Part shown: positions 49,872 to 56,937 of the stretch, piece after piece
Layout of the letters: each line of letters begins with the position of its first letter
How positions within the stretch are numbered: the first letter of the stretch is position 1
Assembly: GCF_001870205.1 (NCBI RefSeq)
Contig: NZ_CP017267.1
Location: 1,724,501 to 1,788,500 of the forward strand
Source: Vagococcus teuberi
GTDB taxonomy: Bacteria > Bacillota > Bacilli > Lactobacillales > Vagococcaceae
DNA length: 64,000 nucleotides
Direction of reading: 5' to 3'
Translations under genes and position numbers: made by a program
The notes under the pieces: generated by a model
Database searches by the model: none
Told to the model about the DNA's origin: nothing
What the model saw: the letters and a program-made list of their open reading frames with translations, nothing else

Positions 49872-50399
49872 GATGTGGACAGTGATGTATTTTCCTAAAC
49901 CAATTTATTGTTAAGAGGGATTTAAGATATTTTATTTTTTCAAAATCTTTGTTATTATTACCTTCTGCCCTATAACTATCTTTACTAGAAGCTAAATAGA
50001 TTTTAAGCAATGCTTCAGTCAATGACGTATGAAATTCAACACCATCCCAGTTGTTCCATTCTAAATCACTTAAAGATACGTTTGAAAAAATAGGTAACAT
50101 GTCAATGACACCGTACTCTACAGAAAAATCATCTTTGTTAAATTCATGTTCATGTAAATCTATTAAAGTATACCCTAAGTCTTTCATAACTAACTATATA
50201 TTTTCCCAATCGTCAATTTTTTCATCTTCAGGAGCTTCCCAACCATGTGAATCACCTTTCACATGAATATCAATACTCCTAGCAGACCAATCTTTTTTGT
50301 CATATATTCCAAACCCAATGAAGCTATTAGTAAAGGGATTATACTCAATTTATTTAAATATATAGTTATTTCTAAAAACTCTTGAAATCTATCACTCAT
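49858..50399 (-). pseudogene. Nucleotidyltransferase-like gene with a frameshift and a stop
   Basis: Three pieces read together: MSDRFQEFLEITIYLNKLS (start 50399, overlapping the MerR stop), a second frame DWSARSIDIHVKGDSHGWEA ending at an in-frame TAG (50194-50196), then the same frame from 50187 (MKDLGYTLIDLHEHEF to SKDSYRAEGNNNKDFEKIKYL). Adding one A to the six-A run at 50293-50298 joins the first two, and the TAG is the only break between the second and third. The result, about 180 codons, looks like a nucleotidyltransferase-fold protein with DIDI and KDxxKI motifs. A 109-aa fragment could still be translated from 50187. Its last residues lie in the groESL terminator. Confidence 0.65.
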
Positions 50400-50775
50400 T
50401 TTCTAGTTCTTTTTTACTACATTCATCTAGTACCAACTGCAACTGATTTGAAACAGCCTCTAGCGTTTTCTTTTGCTGGGCTAAGATTTCTAATTCCTTT
50501 TCTACTCTCTCTAATTCATCATTAATGATTTGAAAATTGTCCTCCCACTGTCTTTTACTGCCACAATCTTTTTTATTTTTCTTAATTTGCTTTAATACTC
50601 GAATCGATAATCCCATGTCGCGTAATTCTCGAATATTTTTAAAATCAGATATATCTAAATCCGTAAAAAAATAGTTTCCATTTACTTTTATTGGTGTGAG
50701 TAATCCTTCTTCAATATAATATCTTACTGTTTCTCTAGTTGTCTCAAATGTTTGGATAAACTCTCCAATGTACAT
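50392..50775 (-). CDS. MerR-family regulator
   Basis: A 127-aa protein: N-terminal MerR helix-turn-helix (residues 1-70, TTRETVRYYIEEGLLTP) and a C-terminal coiled coil (75-120) for dimerisation. Only one Cys lies in the effector region, so metal sensing is uncertain. AGGA lies nine bases before the ATG. Divergent from a membrane-protein gene through a promoter with a MerR-type 19-bp spacer and palindrome. The following pseudogene start overlaps its stop. Confidence 0.88.
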   Translation of the reverse strand: MYIGEFIQTFETTRETVRYYIEEGLLTPIKVNGNYFFTDLDISDFKNIRELRDMGLSIRVLKQIKKNKKDCGSKRQWEDNFQIINDELERVEKELEILAQQKKTLEAVSNQLQLVLDECSKKELENE

Positions 50776-50800
50776 AATGTAAAATCCTCCTTAAAAACTA

Positions 50801-50831
50801 TTGTCATGTGGTATACCACCTATGATTTAAT
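50801..50831 (+). promoter_or_regulatory. MerR-type promoter with operator
   Basis: -35 TTGTCA (50801-50806) and -10 TTTAAT (50826-50831) are 19 bp apart, and the spacer holds the perfect palindrome GTGGTATACCAC (50808-50819). This is the layout of promoters activated by MerR proteins through DNA untwisting. Confidence 0.7.
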
Positions 50832-50859
50832 AAACCATATAAAAAGGAGGTGTATTTTT

Positions 50860-51165
50860 ATGTTCTATATTTTATCAGTTATATCTATGCTATATGGTAT
50901 TTTAATGGCATTAGCTACTATTAAAATAATTCCGTTTTCAGAACACCCTATCATTTTTATTATCAATCTAGTAGGGGTCTTATGCCTTCTACTTTATGTT
51001 AAATACTATCGCCTATTATATGTGGGTGTTGTCATTCTTTTTATCGCAGCACTTCTCAATGGCATTTTTATTCTCAATAGGTTAACAACAACTCATATAA
51101 CTATTCGTCTAATATTTTCTCTTACTTTAATCAGCATTAACTATTTAACTAATCATCTTTATTAA
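50860..51165 (+). CDS. Small four-helix membrane protein
   Basis: A 101-aa protein with four hydrophobic helices (about 1-20, 26-44, 48-66, 75-98) and short loops. AAAAGGAGGTG lies seven bases before ATG 50860. Directly downstream of the MerR-type promoter, so it is the likely target. No family recognised. Confidence 0.72.
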   Translation: MFYILSVISMLYGILMALATIKIIPFSEHPIIFIINLVGVLCLLLYVKYYRLLYVGVVILFIAALLNGIFILNRLTTTHITIRLIFSLTLISINYLTNHLY

Positions 51166-51263
51166 CTTATAACGTATCATATGTTCGCATATTTAAAATA
51201 CTCCTTAAGCCCTATTTATAAAAACTAGTTAATTTGCTATTCTTTATAAAAGGGGTGTTAAAA

Positions 51264-51587
51264 ATGAAAAAGAATTGGTTTGCTTTAATAAGTTTAATTT
51301 TTTTTAATTTAGTTGTAGTAATGGGATTTGCGATAGCACTATATGCTATTATAGCTAGTTTTTGGATAATTATAGGAGCATTTATTATATCTCCTATCCT
51401 TTTAGTGATAGCCAATGTGACACAACTTCAAGATTTCTCTATGTTCCAATCTATTTCAAGTATTTTTCTTTGTGCAATAGGGTTAGGGCTTTTTCCTTTC
51501 ATGAGAAAATTTACTCGATTAATTATCACCTACTCTGTAAACTACATTAAATATAATAAAAAAATGATATATAGTGTGCCACTATGA
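51264..51587 (+). CDS. Membrane protein, unknown
   Basis: A 107-aa protein with three hydrophobic segments (5-45, 50-58, 64-85) and a basic C-terminal tail. AGGGGTG lies six bases before ATG 51264. Its stop overlaps the start of the hydrolase gene (ATGA), so the two are coupled. It loosely recalls the membrane part of PadR-associated DUF1700-like proteins, but I would not assign it. Confidence 0.65.
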   Translation: MKKNWFALISLIFFNLVVVMGFAIALYAIIASFWIIIGAFIISPILLVIANVTQLQDFSMFQSISSIFLCAIGLGLFPFMRKFTRLIITYSVNYIKYNKKMIYSVPL

Positions 51588-52222
51588 CAAAATTAGTTAT
51601 TTTACATGGCTTAGGTCAAAACGAGGATGACTGGGAAAAAGTTGTGGAACATATTGATGTAAATAGTCAGATTATCCCCCTATTTACAGCAATAAACAAA
51701 AATTCGGATGTGACTATTGAAACCATCTATCCCAAAATATCAAAAAAGCTTGACGAAATAACAGAACCTTACTATCTATGTGGGTTATCATTAGGAGGTT
51801 TACTGGCACTGATGTATACTTGTAAGTCAACTAATCGTTACTTAAAAGGTATTATTATTGCTAGTGCTATACATAAGCCAATTCCTAAGACAATCAATTT
51901 ATTCCAATCATTACTTTTTACGATTCTTCCAAAAAAAAATTTCGAAACAATTGGATTGTCTAAAAAACAAATGATTCAACTCACTTCATCTATTAATATT
52001 GACTTAACGGAGTCTTTAAAAAGAATTAACCTTCCTTCACTGATACTGTGTGGAGAAAAAGACACTGTTAATTTGAAATATGCTAAACAAATTCACGCAC
52101 TCATTCCATCTTCTGACTTAAGTATTGTCCCAAATGGAAAACATGAACTAAATAAAAACTCTTACTTAGAGTTATCAAAAGCCATAAACTATTTTATAAT
52201 TAAAAAAGAAAGCATCTATTAA
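51584..52222 (+). CDS. Alpha/beta hydrolase
   Basis: A 212-aa serine hydrolase. N-terminal LVILHGLGQNEDDW (oxyanion region), nucleophile elbow GLSLGG with Ser69, then Asp160 (CGEKD) and His187 (GKHEL), a full triad. Coupled to the upstream membrane-protein gene by a 4-bp overlap. Substrate unknown; small-ester hydrolysis is likely. Confidence 0.85.
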   Translation: MTKLVILHGLGQNEDDWEKVVEHIDVNSQIIPLFTAINKNSDVTIETIYPKISKKLDEITEPYYLCGLSLGGLLALMYTCKSTNRYLKGIIIASAIHKPIPKTINLFQSLLFTILPKKNFETIGLSKKQMIQLTSSINIDLTESLKRINLPSLILCGEKDTVNLKYAKQIHALIPSSDLSIVPNGKHELNKNSYLELSKAINYFIIKKESIY

Positions 52223-52237
52223 GATACTTTCCTTTTT
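52202..52237. terminator. Terminator after the hydrolase gene
   Basis: Arms AAAAAGAAAGCATCT and AGATACTTTCCTTTTT with one bulge and one mismatch; T runs both ways, shared with the convergent AIM24 gene. Confidence 0.68.
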
Positions 52238-52240
52238 AGT

Positions 52241-52998
52241 TTATCCAACTGGCGCTAACAATACTTTCCGACTTCCTCGGTAAACATTGACAAGTCCTTC
52301 ACCTGAAACGGCAGATCCCATCAAACTTTTTCCTGAACGCTCAACAGTAAAATCTAAAGAACCACTCCAAGCAATCGCCATATTACCATCTACTTTTAAT
52401 ACATCATCTTGTAATTCGATTTCAATCAATTCTTCATGAGGTGTTGGCGATTCTAAACAAAGAATTCCATTTCCTTTAATGTTTAAATTAAATAGTCCTT
52501 CATTCCCTGCAACAGCAGATGAAATATTTGAACGCATGATTGCCTTATGTTTTAATCCTGAGTCACAAGCTAAGAATAAGCCATCATCAAGTACAATTGA
52601 ATTATCCCACTGTGATACATCAAGTAATATAATATATTTATACGTTGGTTCAAGCACTAGTAATCCTTTACCTGTATATTCAGGTTTAATCGCAGATTCT
52701 TCCGTTACAGCACCTCTCACAGTTTTACTGAAAAGTCGCCTACACCTTTTACACTTGTCGTTGCACTGACATCTCCAACTGTCCACTGCATAGCACCAGC
52801 TTGTAATGTGATATCTGTTTGTTCCACGTCACAAATCACTTGGCGTTTTCTGACATTCATCTTACTTGAAAAATAGGCTATTTGTGCTTCTTGTGGTGTT
52901 AGACTCAATTCTTTCACATATTCTATTATTTTAAAAGTCTCTAACTCATTTTTGACTATAACATCATGATTACCCCAAAAATTTGATACTTTAAACAT
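52241..52998 (-). pseudogene. AIM24-family protein, single-base frameshift
   Basis: The first 93 codons (from 52998, MFKVSNFWGN) end ...VGDVSATTSVKGVGDFSVKL and stop at 52717. The rest continues in another frame from about 52732, FSKTVRGAVTEESAIKPEYTG to the stop at 52241, with no start of its own. Adding one T to the four-T run at 52731-52734 gives KGVGDFFSKTVRGAV and a complete AIM24 (DUF124) protein of about 252 aa. The family forms jelly-roll folds of unclear function. Either a recent mutation or a homopolymer sequencing error. Confidence 0.85.
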
Positions 52999-53101
52999 AA
53001 CAACACCCCTTTTTTTATTGGTGCTTTAATTGTCATATAAGGCTATAAAACAGAGTACACTATTTTTAGCAAAAGTATAATTTGAGAGGGCTGTTAACTT
53101 T

Positions 53102-53446
53102 ATGACAAAATTGATTCTTGCTGTTATCATTCTAATTCCTTTAATTCTTATTGCTTTGATAGTTTCAGGAGCATTAAAACTACTTGGTGCCACCTATTCA
53201 CATCCTGGTAACTTAATCTTATTTTTTGTTATTTATTTAGCCATTGATTTTTTGATAGATTCCATTTTTCATCTGGTGCCTAAAAAAGACTCTATCTTGT
53301 TGATGTTTTGTCAAAATGTCATCTCTTTAATGATCACTGATTATTTTGTCGCTTCTGTTTCTCTGCCAGTTCAGACGATTATGTTATTTTCTATTTTTTT
53401 AATTCTTTGTGAAAAATCCTTAGATTATATGGAGAAGAATAGTTAG
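53102..53446 (+). CDS. YrvL-like membrane protein
   Basis: A 114-aa protein with four hydrophobic helices (3-28, 36-57, 65-83, 88-105). The segment GATYSHPGNLILFFVIYLAI resembles YrvL, a Bacillus regulatory membrane protein. GAGAGGG precedes the ATG. Its stop overlaps the convergent HIT gene stop by 4 bp. Family assignment is tentative. Confidence 0.6.
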   Translation: MTKLILAVIILIPLILIALIVSGALKLLGATYSHPGNLILFFVIYLAIDFLIDSIFHLVPKKDSILLMFCQNVISLMITDYFVASVSLPVQTIMLFSIFLILCEKSLDYMEKNS

Positions 53447-53892
53447 CTTTCTTTATCTAAATAGTTTTTTATTCTTGAACGAATTTCTCCATGTTTTTCT
53501 TCTTGATAGGCTGTGTCTGGGTTACGCCAATTTGATTTATCATACAACCATACAGGCATTTTACGTCTTTCCTCTTCTTCCCAATCGTATCTAGGAAAAA
53601 TATGAGCATGCAGATAGTTATCTGTATTACCTAAAATATCGTAGTTTACTCTAGTAGCGCCACACACACTTAACAAGGCATCTCCTACTATCGACATATC
53701 TAATAAAAAAGATTCTCTTTCTTCTAATGACAAATTATTTAATGAATTTACTTCTCTTTTTGGTAATAACACACAATATCCAGGTAAAAACTGAACATCA
53801 CCAAACACTAAAAAGCCTCCTGTCATCTCTTTTATCAACATTGGATTTGTACCATTTTGCGCAGACTTAATTCGATTTTCTCTCCATTTCAT
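53443..53892 (-). CDS. HIT-like protein
   Basis: A 149-aa histidine-triad-type protein: GDVQFLPGYCVLLPKREV and NYLHAHIFPRY (His95, His97) form the nucleotide-phosphate site, though the third His of the classical triad is replaced. Probably a nucleotide hydrolase or transferase. GAGGAGGAG precedes the ATG, which overlaps the stop of the upstream LD-carboxypeptidase gene by 4 bp (ATGA); the two are co-translated. Confidence 0.82.
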   Translation of the reverse strand: MKWRENRIKSAQNGTNPMLIKEMTGGFLVFGDVQFLPGYCVLLPKREVNSLNNLSLEERESFLLDMSIVGDALLSVCGATRVNYDILGNTDNYLHAHIFPRYDWEEEERRKMPVWLYDKSNWRNPDTAYQEEKHGEIRSRIKNYLDKES

Positions 53893-54980
53893 TGTTTCTC
53901 CTCCTCATAAAATGCTGACTCTAACAATCTGATTTCTTGTTTCTCGCTATCAGCTTGTACACGAACCCCATATGGCAAAACACATCTGGGCGTAGCATGG
54001 CCAAAATTAACATTGCAAACTACTGGCAACTCTTTATTATCAATCACTTTAACTAAAGATTGTTTGTATTCTTCATAAAATACTTCGTCTTGTGGTTTAC
54101 CAAAAATAACACCATTCACCACATCAAATATACCTTTGTCTTTCAGTACTCCCAACATTTTTTCAACTGTTTCTGGTGACTCTTTCACTTCTGATGTTTC
54201 AATAAATAAAATCTTTCCTTGCCAAGTCGTTAAATCTGGAAAAATACCGTATCGTTCAATCACGTCTGGTTCATCGCTATTTGTAAATGGTGTTAACATA
54301 TCATACAAACTATCAATACAACCACCTAACAATTCTCCTTCAAATACCGACTTACCTTGTAGCAATTCATAGCCTTTTGTCTCAACATGGCTTATGCGTT
54401 GTTGCCCTAATGCTTTTTTAGAAAAGTCTAGTCGTTCATCATACCAAATTTCACTTGGCTTTATCACTTCATACAGTGGGCTCTCTTCAAAGTAATAACT
54501 AAAATAATTTTCAGTATATGACAACATGCTATCACTAATTTCACCTAAATCAGGAATAAAAGCCATCCCATAATAAGTTGTTAAACCAAGATGATAAAAC
54601 ATCAAATGATTAGTCGTGGAATCAGAAAATCCAGTGAATAATTTCGGTTTAGTTTTGACTAAATCCTTAAACTTATCATTCTCCATCAGATAAGGAAGCG
54701 TTCGATAGGTATCATCTCCTCCAATCGCACAAATAATCCCTTTGATAGAGTCATCTTCAAAAGCTTGAATCAAATCCTTTGCCCTTTTTTCTGGGTGTTT
54801 GTCAACAAAGTCTATCCCTTTTAAAGCATGGGGCATAAACACAACTTCTAACCCACAATCTTCCAATCTCTTTTTCCCTAAAATGAGATTATGTTCAACA
54901 AATTCTTCTCCCAGTAATCCTTTTGATAAGCTGACAACTGCAATCTTATCTCCACGTTTTAATCGTCTTGGTTTAATCAT
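53889..54980 (-). CDS. S66-family LD-carboxypeptidase / MccF-like
   Basis: A 363-aa serine peptidase of the S66 family. IGGDDTYRTLPYL and the nucleophile motif GFSDST (Ser119) mark the N-terminal domain; ELLGGCIDSLYDML and a later NFGHATPRCVLPYG supply the Glu/His partners. The length and GFSDSTTNHLMFYHLG wording are closer to MccF (microcin C self-immunity) than to LdcA. AGGAGG precedes the ATG. Could trim peptidoglycan tetrapeptides or cleave acyl-sulfamoyl adenylates. Confidence 0.87.
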   Translation of the reverse strand: MIKPRRLKRGDKIAVVSLSKGLLGEEFVEHNLILGKKRLEDCGLEVVFMPHALKGIDFVDKHPEKRAKDLIQAFEDDSIKGIICAIGGDDTYRTLPYLMENDKFKDLVKTKPKLFTGFSDSTTNHLMFYHLGLTTYYGMAFIPDLGEISDSMLSYTENYFSYYFEESPLYEVIKPSEIWYDERLDFSKKALGQQRISHVETKGYELLQGKSVFEGELLGGCIDSLYDMLTPFTNSDEPDVIERYGIFPDLTTWQGKILFIETSEVKESPETVEKMLGVLKDKGIFDVVNGVIFGKPQDEVFYEEYKQSLVKVIDNKELPVVCNVNFGHATPRCVLPYGVRVQADSEKQEIRLLESAFYEEEKQ

Positions 54981-55232
54981 ATTACTCCTCCTATCACTAG
55001 TAACTAATTTTACAAATTATACCATAAAAAAAGACGGTTCTATGATAATACATAAAATAGTCATCAATCATGTTGCAACCACAAAAACGGCTTGTTTAAC
55101 CTATATAACAACAAATATCTTATTAAATTTAGTTTAAAAATAATGAAAATAGTTATTTTTTTAATTAGAAAAACAGTAAATCTGTTATGATAATAAGAGA
55201 TTTACATGATTTATTAGAAGGGAGAGTATTGT

Positions 55233-55679
55233 ATGGCCAAAGATAAAAAAATCGTTGCTCCCTTTTTAAAGCCTATTGCTATTTTTAGTATTGCTTTAGG
55301 GATAAGTGCAACAACTGCTGTTGTGGACGGTAGTAATTATAAAACCAAAAAAACTGAAACGTCTACAACTGAAACGATAACTCATTCAACTCAAGACAAT
55401 ACAAATACTACAACCAATTACTCGGATACAACTTATAGCTCCGTCCAACAAACTGAACATTCTGTATCTGAACCGCAAGAGAAAACAAAAGACAGTAAAC
55501 AAAACAAATCAAATCACTCGTCATCAGAAGAAAATACCCATTCCTCTGAAAATCAACCATCAAGTAACACCCAAAATATGGAAGAAAAGACTGAAAATAC
55601 GGTAACTCCTGATGCACAAAATGCTACGGTGACCCCTAAAACAAATGAGAATAAAACTGTTATGGGGGGGAATAACTAA
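55233..55679 (+). CDS. Ser/Thr/Asn-rich membrane-anchored surface protein
   Basis: A 148-aa protein with a short basic N-terminus, one hydrophobic segment (residues 9-31) and then about 110 low-complexity residues rich in Thr, Ser, Asn, Glu and Lys. No LPXTG is seen. It looks like a signal-anchored, extended extracellular protein. GGGAG precedes the ATG. Its stop TAA overlaps the next start by one base (TAATG). No family recognised. Confidence 0.68.
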   Translation: MAKDKKIVAPFLKPIAIFSIALGISATTAVVDGSNYKTKKTETSTTETITHSTQDNTNTTTNYSDTTYSSVQQTEHSVSEPQEKTKDSKQNKSNHSSSEENTHSSENQPSSNTQNMEEKTENTVTPDAQNATVTPKTNENKTVMGGNN

Positions 55680-56455
55680 TGGATGCTTTACTAACTTTAA
55701 TCTTGAGTAATATAACCAAATTCTTAAACTACTTAAATATCAACCCAAGGTTACAAAATAAGATTTTGACTGTTGTTAGTGTTTTTCCAACACTATATAT
55801 CTTGCGTATTGTAAAAGGATACTTTCAAAACGGAAATTATCTCAGAATGATACTTTACCTACTGATTTTTATTGTTCTAGCTTACTTTATCGTTTTAAAC
55901 TTTATTTATTATTTTAAAAATCAGAAAGTAAAATGGGATGTCACTAATTTAATTGAAAATATCGTACCGGAAGATGCGACATTTGATGAAACTGTGCAAA
56001 CAAATTCAACCACTCCAAAAATTCAAGGAAAACTATTAACACTAACTTTAAATAATGATAGCGATCAAGTAATTGATACAGTTGTCCATGAATTATTGGA
56101 AAAAAACTATATCACAGCAAAAAAACTCAATGACTATGCTTACGAACTAAATAGCTATACTCTTATTCCTTTCTATAAAATTTCAAAAGGAAAATTGCTG
56201 ATTGGAAGTAGCTACAAAGATTTAAATGAAGTGGCTAGTATCAAAATAAATGATGATGCTGATTCTTTAGTTCCTCTTGGTGTCTTTGTTAATGGTGGAT
56301 CTTATGAAAAAGACGGAATTATTTATAAAGAACCTTATACATTAGAACTACGTGTCAAAGATACGGATGAAGCAAAAAACACTACAGAATCAGAAAACGA
56401 ATCTGTTAAAAAAACACGCATACTCGGTAAACGAAAAAAAAGTCAGAAGAATTAA
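55679..56455 (+). CDS. Membrane protein, DUF6681-like
   Basis: A 258-aa protein with helices at about 28-47 and 56-80, then a soluble part (85-240) and a Lys-rich tail. It resembles DUF6681 proteins of lactic acid bacteria, function unknown. Coupled to the Ser/Thr-rich gene by TAATG. The transposon is inserted 2 bp after its stop codon; the last codons form one arm of the original terminator, so the coding frame is intact. Confidence 0.72.
   Translation: MDALLTLILSNITKFLNYLNINPRLQNKILTVVSVFPTLYILRIVKGYFQNGNYLRMILYLLIFIVLAYFIVLNFIYYFKNQKVKWDVTNLIENIVPEDATFDETVQTNSTTPKIQGKLLTLTLNNDSDQVIDTVVHELLEKNYITAKKLNDYAYELNSYTLIPFYKISKGKLLIGSSYKDLNEVASIKINDDADSLVPLGVFVNGGSYEKDGIIYKEPYTLELRVKDTDEAKNTTESENESVKKTRILGKRKKSQKN
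56436..56449. terminator. Left arm of the disrupted bidirectional terminator
   Basis: AAAAAAGTCAGAAG. Its perfect complement CTTCTGACTTTTTT lies at 59742-59755, on the far side of the transposon. Before insertion these formed a 14-bp stem with loop AATTAAA serving both the DUF6681-like gene and yebC. Confidence 0.88.
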
Positions 56456-56457
56456 AC
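56449..56457. repeat. Target-site duplication, left copy
   Basis: GAATTAAAC, identical to 59734-59742. It equals the terminator loop plus its closing G-C pair. Confidence 0.9.
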
Positions 56458-56484
56458 TAAGTAGTTCAGTTTTGGAGTACAAAA
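56458..56484 (+). repeat. Left terminal inverted repeat
   Basis: 27 bp, TAAGTAGTTCAG...GTACAAAA, identical to the reverse complement of 59707-59733. Similarity continues inward more loosely (TGAAAATGTA versus GACAAAATGTA). Confidence 0.93.
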
Positions 56485-56503
56485 AGTGAAAATGTAAACC
56501 TAA

Positions 56504-56542
56504 ATGAGTATCAAATTGCAACTGAATTTGATACTCGTTTTT
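56504..56542 (+). terminator. Inward-reading terminator at the left end of the transposon
   Basis: Arms GAGTATCAAATT and AATTTGATACTC, then GTTTTTTATT. It would stop transcripts arriving from the DUF6681-like gene. Confidence 0.87.
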
Positions 56543-56694
56543 TATTGTTAAATCAACGTTTGTTGTTAATTTACACCACAAAATGTAAGTTAAAATGTAT
56601 ATAAAAATGCGAACGTGAAATAATTATTGTAGGAATGCAAATTGGTGTGTTAAAATGGTTACAATTTACTAAGCAAAAAGGGGTGCATTTTCCT

Positions 56695-56931
56695 ATGCAA
56701 TTTCTTGAGCCAAAAAATAAGAACGCTAAGTCTGTGGATTGGGAAATATCAGAGCAAGTAAGGGTGATAGTTAAGCAATACGCTGAATATGCAGAGCGTA
56801 CTGAAAGCGAAGCAGTGGATGAATTCTTATTGAACATTTTAGACGATAAGAAGTTTATTGAATGGATTGCCAACAAGCGAAGTAATAAGCGGATTGTTGA
56901 AAAAATGGGTATCAAAGATAGAGTGGGTTGA
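56695..56931 (+). CDS. Small transposon helper protein, possibly ribbon-helix-helix
   Basis: A 78-aa protein. SEQVRVIVKQYAEYAERTES followed by EAVDEFLLNIL is a strand-helix-helix pattern like ribbon-helix-helix DNA-binding proteins; a charged tail (IANKRSNKR) follows. ATG 56695 lies after AAAAAGGGG. Only 6 bp separate it from the transposase gene, so it is probably a regulator or accessory factor of transposition. Assignment by pattern only. Confidence 0.62.
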   Translation: MQFLEPKNKNAKSVDWEISEQVRVIVKQYAEYAERTESEAVDEFLLNILDDKKFIEWIANKRSNKRIVEKMGIKDRVG

Positions 56932-56937
56932 TAGACA

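Noticed and set aside
53889-54980. Microcin/bacteriocin locus around the MccF-like gene
   Set aside because: No MccA peptide, MccB adenylyltransferase or exporter is nearby; its partner is a HIT-like protein, so a housekeeping role is as likely.
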